DNA of 64,000 nt from assembly GCA_030522415.1 (NCBI GenBank), contig CM060121.1, positions 21,560,642-21,624,641 of the forward strand. Direction: 5' to 3'. Positions within the stretch are counted from its first letter, which is position 1; each line of letters opens with the position of its first letter. The DNA comes from Channallabes apus (Eukaryota; Chordata; Actinopteri; Siluriformes; Clariidae). Below, piece after piece: positions 53,843 to 64,000 of this stretch. Below the pieces are notes generated by a model. It searched no databases and had not been told where the DNA came from. It saw nothing but the letters and a program-made list of their open reading frames with translations. The position numbers were made by a program, and so were the translations under genes.

Positions 53843-54296
53843 CATGTTATAGATTGTATTAAGTTATGATTGGCACATGTTACATCTGATTATACAGGTA
53901 GATTAGTCAGACTTGAAGTCTTTTACTCTTTCCTAGTCAATTGTGGAGAGAGATGTTTGGCTTCATGGTCTGGGGAACTGGTTTTGAATGGAATCTATTG
54001 ATAAAAGACCAGAAGAACTGGAGATGGCCTGCTGAATTCTTAAACGGAGATTTGAAGTTCAGGGCTCGGTCTCTAGAGTGAAATATTACACTCACAGAGA
54101 GGAAGTTCATTATCAGTTCCTGTAGCTTAATAGAACCAGAGTCGTCATGAAGACACCACAAAAGGGGGCATATCTTCGCTCTTATTTTTTTTTTTACACA
54201 GGCACAGGGTTTTGATTAGTTACATTTTTTAAATTTGATTTTGTAAATCTCTATGTCGTAAACTGTAGCAAATTCTGATAGAATTTAAGGGGGCAC
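53843..54296 (+). other. ERV-like internal region, right part
   Basis: Continues the ERV-like element after the hAT insertion and ends in the purine tract AATTTAAGGGGG (54282-54293) just before the right LTR. No frame with retroviral similarity recognised. Confidence 0.5.
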
Positions 54297-54520
54297 TGTA
54301 AAGTTTTATAACATTGTAAGACACTGTAATCTAATGAGAAGATTCCTGTGCCTTGAGAACAGACCCCTCACTGTGCTTCCTCATGCCTTCTGTGGTAACA
54401 CCTTCTATATCCTGTATCTAGATGAGGATACATCCAAATGGCTCCTGTCTGCAAGAACCCTTTTGTTTAATCAGGAGAATGCAAATGTATCTCCTCTCAC
54501 CTGTCTATCTCCTGGTCCTG
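54297..54520 (+). repeat. Right ERV LTR, first piece
   Basis: Matches 43944-44165 with scattered differences. Interrupted by a Harbinger element; the next pieces are 55649-55666 and 58762-58994. Confidence 0.85.
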
Positions 54521-55648
54521 GTCCCATAGTACGGCACAGCAGAGGTTCAGTACAGCTCATTTTTGGGGGGTTTTCCACTGGGAACAGTACCTGGTACCTG
54601 GTCCTTTTTTTAGTACCACCTCAGCCGAGGTTCCAAGCGAGCCGAACCATTACCAAAGCAGGTAATGTACCTCTTGGTAAAGATAAATGATTAATGCCCC
54701 CACGATACAAACCAAAACAAATGTAAAAAAAAACAAGGAATACATTGTAAAGTTTGAAATGTTGTTTAAAAATTTATTGATAATACACTTTACAGAACAT
54801 GCTACGTGAATAGTTAGCTATTCAAGTAACGCATCAGACCTGCACGGACATCCCTGCCCTCCTCCTCTACAGCCTGTGGCACTACCAACACAGTCTCTGC
54901 TGCTGGGGGTAAATCCCAAGCATTCTCATAGGCCTCACTATGACTCTCACAAAGGTTATGTAGAGCACAACATGTCAGCACCATGGACTTCACAAGGTTG
55001 ACAGCACAGTCATTTCTTTTTATAATGCATCGCCATCTTCCTTTTAATCGACCAAAGGCATTTTCAACAACTATGCGTGCACTGCAGACTTTCATGTTGT
55101 AGACCTACTGTTCTGCTGTCAGGTGTCCAGTGTCAATGAATGGTTTTAAGAGCCAGTTCTGCAAGGGATAGGCATTTTAATGTTACACTGGCAGTTAAGT
55201 TCATTATATGCTTTGCAACAGTGATAAACGTTAGCTAGTGATGTGCTTTTTTTAGATGCTTACCTTTTCGAGTCGTCGAGCTAACCAAGTGTTGTCATTG
55301 TCTGCATGTTGTTGTAAAAGTTCCCAAACTCTCTTGTCTTTTTAGCTGTGTTTTCTTTGGCTGCCATCAGACTCTTTTGAAACAAAGTCCTTTCGTCTTG
55401 CTGTTAAAAACATCCACATGCCGAGAATGAAGAACAACATTCCGTCTATATGCTCCATTGTTGTGTGTTTGTTTGTGGCGCGTTTACGATGATGTCACGG
55501 CAGTAGAGGCGGCGCAACTATAACAACACGTGAATAATCCCGCCCACTCTAAAGTGGTATTAAACTGCAGTGGACACGCAAACCGAGCCGAACTGAGCCG
55601 TGTCGTAACGAACCGTGCCGAGTCGTACCACGCAGTGGAAAAGCACCA
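54521..55648 (-). mobile_element. Harbinger-type element with transposase remnant
   Basis: Left end CATAGTACGGCACAGCAG and right end CGTACCACGCAGTGGAAAAG are the same terminal family as the MITE at 4706-5299. The left LTR copy provides the empty site (GGTCCCTCTATGACTGAC). The left terminus lacks the outer CTTTTCCACTG. Confidence 0.8.
54814..55095 (-). pseudogene. Harbinger transposase, C-terminal part
   Basis: 93 residues: ARIVVENAFGRLKGRWRCI, with the catalytic Glu of the DDE_4 domain in VVENAFG, then LTCCALHNLCES. Preceded (higher coordinates) by non-coding or decayed sequence, so the first two catalytic Asp are not visible. Confidence 0.85.
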
Positions 55649-55799
55649 TATGACTGACATGTTAATTCAATTCAATTTTATTTGTATAGCGCTTTTAACA
55701 ATTGACATTGTCTCAAAGCAGCTTTACACAATCAAAAGAATTATTTAAGTTTGTATGGAATGTGCATGTATATGAATCAAAATGGTCAGATAGTCCCTG

Positions 55800-56234
55800 G
55801 TGTCATGTGCTGTTCTAAAGAGATTGCTCACCCACCAGCTGTACTGTAAGCTGGAAAAGTGTGCTTTTCACGAGCACTCCACCACGTTCCTGGGTTTTAT
55901 CATCTCGCCCCAGGGTGTGGCCATGGGCCCGCAGAAGCTGGAGGTTGTACGTCACTGGCCCCTACCCAGGACACTAAAACAGATCCAACGCTTTCTCGGG
56001 TTTGCAAATTTTTATCGTCGCTTTATCCGGGGCTACAGTACAGTTGCAGCACCGCTCACTACACTGACCAGGCTCTACCCCCGTTCCTTCCAACTCAACC
56101 CTACCGCCATCTCAGCTTTCCACAGACTCTGCCGCCTGTTCACCACCGCACCTATTCTTCTCCATCCGGATGCCAGCCAACCGTTCATTGTGGAGGTGGA
56201 CAAGGGCACCCCCCGGGACGGTTGTACCACGTAG
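55800..56234 (+). pseudogene. Chromovirus RT end and RNase H start
   Basis: [60 protein letters not shown]; then the deletion junction. Confidence 0.85.
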
Positions 56235-56660
56235 GTGACAAGGTATGGCTTTCCACCAAGAACCTCCACCTGCACACAGAGTCACGGAAGTTATCACCCA
56301 GGTTCATTGGTCCATATCGCATCACCCTCAGGATCAACCCTGTCACCTACCGGCTCCAGCTGCCTGCGGCGCTCCGGATCCTCCCCGTCTTCCACACCTC
56401 CCAGCTGAAACCATTTATCACCTCACCCATGATTCCACCCACCCCCCTTGCTCCTCCCCCCGTATCATTGACGGTGGTCCCGCTTACACCGTGCGACGGA
56501 TCCTCGACTCGCGCCCTCGGGGCAGGGGCACCCAGTATCTGGTCGACTGGGAGGGCTACGGCCCCGAGGAGCGGTCCTAGGTTCCAGCTCGCTTCGTCCT
56601 TGACCCCGGGCTCATTAGGGACTACCGTCACCGGGTATCCTCCACCCCTGGACCGTCCGG
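56225..56660 (+). pseudogene. Chromovirus integrase C-terminus and chromodomain
   Basis: [20 protein letters not shown] and [19 protein letters not shown] (GPY/F), then in a second frame [37 protein letters not shown] (chromodomain) with TAG at 56578 in place of Trp. Confidence 0.85.
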
Positions 56661-57899
56661 AGTCGGTCCTGGACAGGGGGGTACTAGGACCCGGAAGTAA
56701 GACGGTCGCGAACCTGAAAACATAAAAGGATACAAGATGGCGCCGCACACCGCTCTGTCATTGAGTTTTGCCCATGTCATTTCGGAATCGTTCCCGTTCA
56801 CGTGAGTACTCACTTTCTTGGGTTTGCTTCCAGACTGAGTGTGTGTTTATAGAACGAGGGTTAGATTGTGTCTTTCCTTTACTCATTTATTTTGAGAGTT
56901 CTTAGATGAAATCGCGTGATTATCCTGCCCGCTCATGTCCATCCGCGTTTGGGTTTACCATTCACGCTACAGGGCTAACTGCTAAGCTACGTCTTTCTGG
57001 TCGTCATGCCATTTTGTTTGCCCTTTGTTTTTTATTGGGTTGTGGTTAGTTAGGGAGTAAGGAAAGAATCTTGTATTTCTGTTTCTTTATTTTTGGTGCA
57101 GGTAAGTTGTTTCACTTTGGTACTAGGTAGAGGGAATTTTGGTTATTGTTTTGGCCTTGTCGGCTTCGGAAGCTTACAGCCACCTTTTTGGGATTTGCTT
57201 ATTCACCTTATTTTAAATAAATACTAAGCAAACGCACTTTTGGTCTCAGCCCCTTCTTTTTTTTCACTCCTGTTATGGCCCGACCTAGACCGGAGCGTAA
57301 CATGGTAATAGGAAGAAACCTTGAGAGGACAGGCCAGAACCATCTTCTAGGTAGGGAGAATCATCCCCAGATACCAGACACATCCCAAGAGACACACAGG
57401 GCATCCATGTGACGAGGTCTCCAACCAGAAGCGGGGCACCAGGATGGGTCAGACAGGTCCGGAGGGCAGAGGGAGTCTAGGTCACTGGCAGCTCAGGAAT
57501 GACATGTGTAGCTCGACAGAGAGAGAGAGAGAGAAAGAGTGAATGGGGGAGACAGGGAGAGAGAGGGAAGAGAAAGAGGGGGAGAAAGAGAAGAAGAGAA
57601 GAGATGGCAGTTAGGTATGGTCACAGTCACATAATGAATAATGTGAATGTATATTTACTGTAGAGTGCAAGCAGAGACTCCGGCAGGACTAACTATGACA
57701 GCATAACTAAAAGGGAGAGCCAGAAGGAAACACAAACATGAGGCCTCCCTGAGATGTAAAGCAAACAATCACCTCACCGTCAACAAACCTGAGTGATCAA
57801 ATGAGAGTGAGGAAGACAGCATCTAAACATATCAGTTCACCATAATACTCTACATCCATGAGTCCCCCAGATCTGCTACTTTACCTAAGGCAAATCTAT

Positions 57900-58544
57900 T
57901 TATAAAAATGCTTGGCTAAATAAATAGGTTTTTAGCCTAGACTTAAACACTGAGACTGTGTCTGAGTCCTGAACACTATTTAGAAGACTATTCAATAATT
58001 TTGGGGCTTTGTAAGAAAAAGCTCTGCCCCCAGCTGTAGTTTCCATAATATGCGGTACTGACACGCAGCCTGCATCCTTTGATCGAAGTAGGCGTGGCGG
58101 ATCGTAAGACACTAGCAGTTCGGTCAGATACTGCGGCGCGAGACCATTTAATGCTTTATATGTCAAGAGTAGTATTTTAAAATCAATGCGAAATTTCACA
58201 GGGAGCCAATGCAGTGAAGATAAGATAGGGGTGATGTGCTCATATCTTCTGGTTCTAGTGAGGACTCTCGCTGCTGCATTCTGGACTAGCTGAAGCTTGT
58301 TTATGCACCAAGCTGAACAACCAAACAGTAAGGCATTACAATAGTCCAACCTAGAGGTGATAAAAGCATGAACTAGTTTTTCTGCATCGTTTAGTGACAA
58401 TATATTTCTTATCTTGGCAATATTTCTGAGGTGAAAGAATGCTATCCTGGTAATATTATCTACATGAGCTTCAAATGAAAGGCTGGAATCTATAATCACG
58501 CCGAGGTCTTTTACTGTTGCACTTTTATGGAACAGAAAGGCCAT
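57900..58544 (-). pseudogene. L2 reverse transcriptase, C-terminal part
   Basis: 214 residues: VKDLGVIIDSSLSFEAHVDN, FFHLRNIAKIRNILSLNDAE, LVHAFITSRLDYCNALLFGC, LQLVQNAAARVLTRTRRYEH, SLHWLPVKFRIDFKILLLTY, ending SRLKTYLFSQAFL with a natural stop. A frameshift near 58545 separates it from the preceding piece. Confidence 0.9.
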
Positions 58545-58562
58545 CTAAAGTTACGATGTGAT

Positions 58563-58751
58563 CTAAAATTTTACTCCTAGCTGTATGACTAGAACTTCTG
58601 TCTTATCCGGATTAAGCAGAAGGAAGTTAATTAGCATCCAATTTTTTATGTCCTGCACACATTGCTCAACTTTAGTAAGCTGGTTTTTCTTATCAGGTTT
58701 TGCTGAGATATATAACTGTGTGTCGTCAGCATAACAATGAACATACCATGA
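58563..58751 (-). pseudogene. L2 RT piece with YADDTQLY box
   Basis: Reads VHCYADDTQLYISAKPD and LLLNPDKTEVLVI, the catalytic palm of L2, up to the 5' truncation point at 58751. Confidence 0.85.
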
Positions 58752-58761
58752 ACATGTTAAT

Positions 58762-58994
58762 GACTGGTTCTTTTGATGTTCGGGACGTAGCACCGTTTAA
58801 ATGTACTCTCTTTGCTGAGAATAAAGAGAGATCTTCAGACATCATGCCTGCGTGTGTTTGTCTCTCCCGGTCGATCGGGCCCGGACCGGTAAGTGTATCA
58901 TGGTGCAGCGGACACAACAACCTAAAACTCTTCTACTCTTACTGTAGCTTAAAACTTAGCTCGGACACACTTCTTCTACATTTTAAACTTAACA
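58762..58994 (+). repeat. Right ERV LTR, last piece
   Basis: Matches 44190-44442 (TGACTGGTTCTTTTGATG to AACTTAACA) but without the long GT run. Followed by GGTG. Confidence 0.85.
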
Positions 58995-59771
58995 GGTGGA
59001 CAACCTGAACTTTTGGTGAAGTTATATATAAACTAAATTGCATGGGACCAAACAGTAATAGCCATGTATTTTTCTCCACAGGTTTCATGCATATGATTTT
59101 ATAATTCTTTTCTTCTTCTTCTTCTTCTTCGTTTATAAACTACTGTTCTTTGTGTAACAGGAAATATTGAACAGGACTGTATTCAAAATTGTATTCTAAA
59201 TTCTCACAATATAATATACAGGTGGGAATCACTTCCCCCATGATAACCATAAAATGATCAACAAATACTGTACTCACAAAAACTCATGTTTGTGTCATTT
59301 AATATAGGTCATTTGTGTCTTCAATGAAACTTCAAGTTATCTGACAAAACACAATACACGCACACACAAAATGAATAAATGAATGAATAAATGAATGAAA
59401 GTCGTTGAGCCAAAACGTGAAGCTGAGCCGTAATTGAGGAAGCAAGAGCGAGAGTTCAAAATCGTGAGATCCGTCAGCTAGGCCGTTACACAAAGAAAAG
59501 ACGCTAGATAGAATTATACTAGAAGCATACATGAATTATATAAGATTTAGCAACAAAGCCTTTGAAAATACTATGTACCACAGTGAAAACTATGCATTGA
59601 ATTTCAAAGTCACTAACAAACACCAAGATGGTGAAAATAAAATAATGATATGAGAATAATATTGAATGCACTAATAGCTGCGGTTACTCATGTGCAACGC
59701 ATTCTTGATTACCACTGGCTGAAACCTTCAAAAAAGGCAACCTACCTACACTAAACAGAGGGAAAGATAAG
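58995..59771. other. AT-rich stretch with a chromovirus LTR fragment
   Basis: 59395-59485 (GAGCCAAAACGTGAAGCTGA, AGCGAGAGTTCAAAATCGTGA) matches part of the LTR at 43168-43787. The rest has short microsatellites (CTT)n at 59112 and (ATGA)n at 59370 and no coding frame I trust. Confidence 0.5.
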
Positions 59772-60374
59772 ATGGAGAAGATGGCAGAGAAGAGGCAACG
59801 GAAAAAAAGGGCACCAAGCTTCTCATCAGAAGAAGTTGGAATTTTGCTGGACGAGGTGTACATCCACAAGACAACTCTCTTCGCCAGCTTCAGAAACAAT
59901 GTGTGTAACAGCAGTAAAAAATAAATCTGGAGTGACATTGAGAGAAAGATGGCTGCCTCCGGTTCAGGTGCACCCAGAGACTGGCAGGATGTGCGGAAAA
60001 AATGGCATGATTTCTCAAGTCGTGCCAAGGTCAGAGCTGCTGCAGTCCGAAGAGAGCGGCCAAGGACAGGTGCTGGTCCAGTTCAGGGTCACCACTGGAG
60101 GAGAAGGGTGGCAGTAATGGGAGAATCAGCCTCTCATGGAATCCCTGGGGGAATTGATGTGAGAAGAGATGATTCTGAGCATGCTTCATGCTCACAGGCC
60201 AGACCATCGCCACCTCCCAGTAGTCCATGCTCCCCGGTTACACAGAAACCTGCAGCACCCTCCTCTCCTGGTAGCACTGAGCCTGAAGAGTGCACTACTC
60301 CACCGCCTCCGGAACGTGTCGCTACAGCACAACATGCAAATTGTCACCATGCTGTTGTAGCGAGGAACTGGTAA
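59772..60374 (+). pseudogene. Harbinger Myb/SANT-like DNA-binding protein
   Basis: From ATG 59772: KRAPSFSSEEVGILLDEVYI, then TAA at 59922-59924 (codon 51), then WSDIERKMAASGSG, RDWQDVRKKWHDFSSRAKVR in the same frame: a trihelix Myb/SANT-like domain interrupted by one stop. A Pro/Ser-rich linker follows to 60374. In Harbinger elements this protein brings the transposase to the nucleus and to DNA ends. Confidence 0.8.
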
Positions 60375-60844
60375 ATATAGAAAGAGAAAAGTTGGTAGTA
60401 TTGCATGACGTCAGCTGACCGAAGCAAACAACCTCGCTTGCCAATCACTGAGCAGAAGAGGGCCAAGCTGGAGCTGGCCAACAGCATGCTCTGGCAAAGG
60501 TGCAGTTCAACAGGCCTACAATCTCCGTACCAATCTTGCTGAAGGTAAGCCAGTTTCATATTTTGATGTTTATTTCCTCACAGTTGCTAATCTGATGGTC
60601 TGTTTTTATTTCTTTCATAGATGCTGAGCAACAGTCATGTATGCACCTATTTCTTTAAGGTTTTTTTTATTTTGCTGCAAGTAAAGTGTCGAGGATGATC
60701 CAAACTCCCCAGTCTCAAGTGTGTGTCTTCCTTAAGACTAAGTAGTCATGTGGCACAAATACGCGACATAATTTGTCATCCTTCAGGACTCTGGAGAACA
60801 ACTGATTCCTTATTGCAATAGGAAACCTACATGTAAAAGGTTGC

Positions 60845-60846
<2 letters not shown>

Positions 60847-60882
<36 letters not shown>

Positions 60883-60890
60883 CACAAGGA
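60847..60890. repeat. (CTAT)n microsatellite
   Basis: CTAT repeated about ten times, followed by CCACAAGGAAATTAAAG, the look of an antisense LINE 3' tail. Confidence 0.85.
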
Positions 60891-61389
60891 AATTAAAGAA
60901 TGTTAATCTAGGTGCACGTTTATTTTTAAAGAAGAGCACCGACATTAGTCTGAGATGGAGATCATGAGTGTTTGAAAAAGGTTTGCTGTGCTTGAGGCAG
61001 CAATCAGCAATATGACATTTTAGCTTGGATATCCAGTTAACATTTGACAGAGATATTCTAATGTGTAGGCCTATACAACTTTGGGAGAAGCATGTCAGTG
61101 GTTTGGGTTGTATAGCACACTTATGGAATGAATACGATGTGATGACAGAGTAGAGGTTTTAAACATTACAATCACTCAGAAAAATAAATGGATGAGGATT
61201 TGAAACTCAAGTTTATTTTCTCATTTAACTAAATCAAATTTCATCATAAAATAAAACGTGTCAAAAGAAAAGTCCATCCAGTCATGTATGATCGCTAATG
61301 ATCAATGAAACATATGTTCAACAAAAAGCAGCTGGACATCCGGATGTAGAAATTTTAAACAAAAATATTTTCAATCAACTGATGCCTTG

Positions 61390-61830
61390 CCTCAACCGCG
61401 GCAGCCTACCTCTGCATCTTCCTCCTCATTCGCCTTCTGCTCCTCCTCTCCCTCTGGTAAAGGTGCGTTTCCATGCACAGCCATGTGATGGAGCATGGCT
61501 GTTGCCACCATAACTGCACAAGACTTGTGAAGCTTCATGTGCAAACCCCCTGCGGACCGAAAGCGCAGCTTCCAGAGTCCAATTGCACGCTCAACGATGT
61601 TGCAAGTGCAAATGTGTGCAACATTGAAGGCTCTTTCAGCCTGAGTCTGTGGGTTGGATACTGGTGTGAAGAGGTACTTTTGAGGGGGTATCCACTGTCC
61701 CTGAGACTAAATTCTCTGACTAAATTCACCTCTTTCTGCTTGCTCACCCATGGCAGAATTGACCCAGACAATACTGTCATGGGTGCTGCCAGGCCACTTT
61801 GCCACTTATGCCTGATCAAGCATTGATGGA
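61390..61830 (-). pseudogene. Harbinger transposase, C-terminal part
   Basis: Minus strand: REFSLRDSGYPLKS, then frames shift through TPVSNPQTQAEEAFNVAHI- and VERAIGLWKLRF-like segments, then the GLHMKLHKSCAVMVATAML region near 61500. These are the end of the DDE_4 domain. At least two frameshifts. Confidence 0.7.
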
Positions 61831-61863
61831 GTGGACAGTGGGATTAGTGTTCATCCACTAAGC

Positions 61864-62203
61864 CTAGGACTCTAGGAATGCCAGCAATGGCATGGCAGCC
61901 CTGGTGCACCTCCTGGACCTCCTGGCGTGTTGCTGGCAGTCACATCCAATCCCAGGCATGGCGCAGAAGGGCTTTGGTAACAGCGAGGACGCACCTCCAC
62001 ACCGAGATCTTGCTGAGGCCTTAGCCTTCTCCCACGATCTAGATACTGACTTCCTTCTCCAGCAGGGATTATCACTTGCCCACAAGGAGAAAGCTACTAC
62101 TAACTGGTTTGCTAACCATGACATTACTGTGCTTGATTGGCTAGCCAACTCTCACTTTGACCTGAACCCGCTAGATTCTGTCTGTATATATTTTTATATA
62201 TAG
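61864..62203. other. Unassigned part of H2
   Basis: Open frames on both strands (about 94 and 103 residues) with no motif; GC-richer than its surroundings. Might be decayed transposase N-terminus. Confidence 0.3.
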
Positions 62204-62298
62204 ACAATCTCAAATCAGAATATGATAATATAGTTATTTTTTTTAGCAATTTAATTTAAAAAGTGAAACTCTAATGTAGTCTATATTCATTACATATA

Positions 62299-62734
62299 CA
62301 GCTTTGGAAAAAAATAGAGACCACTGCGAAATAATAAATTTTTTATGTTTTTTTTCTTACAGTTCTGTTTCATTGTTTGTGAACCGCTAACAAAATTTCT
62401 CCTAAATTCAAAATATAACTATTGTTTATTTAGAGTGTATATGTAAAGGAATAACAACATTACAACACATCAAAATAACCCAAGATCACGCAGTATTTAA
62501 GCTTTGGTTAAATAACATCTAGGAAATCAGTATTTTGGGGGGAAAACTCAGATATGCATTTACAGATTCCACCAGTTTTTCACATTTCTGTTGGGTAACT
62601 TTATACCATTCTTTTTGCAAAAAAGCAAACAGCTCAGCTTTGCTTAATGATTCATCCATTTTCCTCTTGATGGCATTCCAGAAGTTTTCTGGAGTGAATT
62701 CTAGTGGTCTCTTATATATATTTTTCCAGAGCTG
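62299..62734 (-). mobile_element. Tc1-like element, internally deleted
   Basis: Ends CAGCTTTGGAAAAAAATAGA and TATTTTTCCAGAGCTG with TA on both sides (62297-62298, 62735-62736). The minus strand keeps the transposase tail: FTPENFWNAIKRKMDES and FAFLQKEWYKVTQQKCEKLV. Confidence 0.85.
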
Positions 62735-63246
62735 TAAACTTAATTTCAAATATAAATATTGCAAGCTTTTTTTTTTATTTCAAATATGAATACAGATTGC
62801 AGCTCATGCAAATCCAGTATTTCAAGAAGTAATATTTCCTAAGATCGATAAAAAAATACAAGTATTGTACAATACAATCATAGTTGATTGACAAAAACCT
62901 GCAGTCTTCTATACTTTTTCTTTAGTTAAATTTTGACAGAGATATTCTAATGTGTGGGCCTATACAACTTTAAGAGAAGCATGTCAGTGCCAAGCAGCTG
63001 GACATCGGGACGTAGAGCTCCATAATCTGTTGCCTTGGAAGGCGAAACTTTTTTAAAATAGCCACATCAGGCAAAATATGAAAAGGACTGAAGTTTTGCC
63101 TAAAGAAAAAAAAGACATTAACCACACGGCTCCGCGGACGGCGCCATCTTCGGTTTAACACAACAACACTCTGTATCGCTGCCATATCTGTTGCTTTCTG
63201 GACGCCACCATGATTACCCATTTATACGATCTTAGCCACTTGGTGC

Positions 63247-63421
63247 CAGTGGCGGTTCTACACTGAATTGCTCCCTGGGCGAGACTCCCTCTCGGCGCCC
63301 CCCCATCCCCCCCAATTATCGCCTCTCTTCTCCCCCTGGTTCGTGTGCCGCCCCTCATGTGACATGAAAAAATTCTGCCCTGGGCGGCTGCCCAGTTCGC
63401 CCTACCCTGAAACCGCCACTG
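63247..63421. mobile_element. hAT-type MITE
   Basis: CAGTGGCGGTTCTACAC at the left, GAAACCGCCACTG at the right, flanked by CTTGGTGC (63239-63246) and CTTGGCGC (63422-63429), an 8-bp duplication with one difference. Confidence 0.85.
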
Positions 63422-63748
63422 CTTGGCGCCAAATTGTTTGCCACCTGTTCAATATTAAAAGTGATTGCCAATTTTAATGTATTAGTCACATTATGAAATA
63501 GGCTAACTAAACGTCACTCTATTAGTTCTGATATCAAATAAAATAAAATTCTTAAACAGGCCTAAAGTATATTCCATCATTAACACAACTTTGATAACAT
63601 GCCATAATGTGCTTGCATACACCACTGATTTATAAAGACTGCTGCACAGTGGCGGCGACTAGTGTCTTGAGCTGAAGCATCACTAAGAGTGAGTTAAGGT
63701 TGGTCCAGACCAACCTTATGAACGTGTGACTTACCTAAGATATACTTA

Positions 63749-64000
63749 GGCCCGGTTTCACAGACAGGGCTTAAGCCTAGTCCCAGACTAAACTGCCCAC
63801 TTGAGCTGTCTTAACTCAAAGTGACTTGCACAGATATAGATTAAAATATTCACAGATTTAGCCTATTCTGGATGAAACAAAGCTGATTGCAAGATGGAGG
63901 ATTATAGCTAGTCTATGACTAAATTGAGGCTTAAATTAATCCTTCAACGAGGCAGGTTTAAATCCTGCTTAGCACTGTTTGTGAGGGGAACATCGAATAT
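63749..64000. mobile_element. Left part of a GGCCCGG-type MITE, cut by window end
   Basis: GGCCCGGTTTCACAGACAGGG then CTTAAGCCTAGTCCCAGACT is the terminus of a widespread fish MITE; the right end lies outside. Confidence 0.65.

Larger units (their letters stand above)
55797..57301 (+). mobile_element. Chromovirus fragment with internal deletion and 3' LTR
   Basis: Starts inside RT and ends with an LTR whose last bases are GGAGCGTAACA. TGGT lies on both sides (left ...CCCTGGT, right TGGTAATAGG). The RNase H start is fused directly to the integrase C-terminus at about 56208 (VEVDKGT then [10 protein letters not shown] in another frame). Confidence 0.8.
55667..58751 (-). mobile_element. L2 LINE, 5'-truncated, in the ERV LTR
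   Basis: Flanked by the 10-bp duplication ACATGTTAAT (55657-55666, 58752-58761). Its 3' end (low coordinates) is the typical AAAGCGCTATACAAATAAAA and TTGAATTGAA tail. RT pieces at 57900-58790. A chromovirus fragment (55797-57301) sits in the 3' UTR. Confidence 0.9.
43944..58994 (+). mobile_element. Old endogenous retrovirus-like element, multiply interrupted
   Basis: LTR-like sequence at 43944-44442 recurs at 54297-58994 in three pieces. GGTG occurs just before the left LTR (one base apart) and directly after the right one (58995-58998). A tRNA-Pro-type PBS follows the left LTR and a purine tract (AATTTAAGGGGG, 54282-54293) precedes the right LTR. After removing nested elements the internal region is ~4.2 kb and has no recognisable gag, pol or env, so it is either a non-autonomous form or too decayed. 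Confidence 0.7.
59772..63748 (+). mobile_element. Harbinger-type element H2 with two decayed genes
   Basis: Shares long stretches, inverted, with H1 at 18135-20036 (for example 61130-61300, 63020-63180, 63480-63720) and keeps coding remnants: a Myb/SANT-like protein (+) and a transposase (-), the two-gene plan of Harbinger elements. It carries a Tc1 fragment (62299-62734) and a hAT MITE (63247-63421). The left border is unclear; the right terminus is cut by the next MITE. Confidence 0.75.

Noticed and set aside
61864..62203. Overlapping frames on both strands as a gene
   Set aside because: No motif on either strand; probably decayed transposase or cargo, left unassigned.

Overview
The window looks like repeat-dense, non-genic DNA from a teleost fish. 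The basis is the mixture of families: a V-type tRNA SINE, L2, RTE and Rex3 LINEs, DIRS1, BEL/Pao, several Ty3 chromoviruses, many Tc1-like, hAT, Harbinger and CACTA-like elements. The V-SINE sequence and Tc1 types suggest an otophysan, possibly a catfish; that is inference from family recognition only. No ordinary host gene is visible. Nearly every coding stretch belongs to a transposable element, and most are broken.

Layout. 1-4705: decayed BEL/Pao internal region (+). 4706-5299: Harbinger-type MITE. 5300-5762: L2 piece (-). 5763-23065: one old RTE LINE (-), split into four pieces by three insertions: a young chromovirus (6008-11471), element A (11747-15058, itself holding a rearranged chromovirus) and element B (15189-22035). 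B carries a 62-bp minisatellite and a CACTA-like element (16655-21164). The CACTA-like element holds what looks like a small gene, whose last exon is cut by a Harbinger element, which holds a MITE, which holds another MITE. 23066-28190: small DNA elements and a Rex1/L2-like LINE copy interrupted by a Tc1 (with its own MITE and SINE). 28191-34782: an element with ~570-bp inverted arms, containing a long LINE ORF, two further inverted-repeat pairs and a Tc1 fragment. 34960-36623: Rex3 with clean target duplications. 36720-37360: L1-like remnant. 38310-41230: DIRS1 remnant (-). 41345-43787: LINE tail, Tc1 remnant, short solo LTR, chromovirus LTR.

43944-58994 reads as a single old endogenous retrovirus-like insertion whose two LTRs are ~10 kb apart. 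Its inside was hit by a hAT element (48134-53834), which was then hit by a very young LTR element (48392-52456; LTRs with one difference seen). The young element encodes gag and protease only. The right-hand ERV LTR is split by a Harbinger element and by an L2 that contains a chromovirus fragment. 59770-63748 is a second copy of the Harbinger family seen inside B, with Myb-like and transposase remnants.

The most useful property is that many insertions can be proved inside the window, because another copy of the host element supplies the empty site. The best leads are: the gene-like cargo of the CACTA-like element, with a frame that is exactly continuous once its insertion is removed; the gag-protease element with three PBS-like repeats at exact 36-bp spacing; and the nested inverted-repeat block with promoter-like arms.
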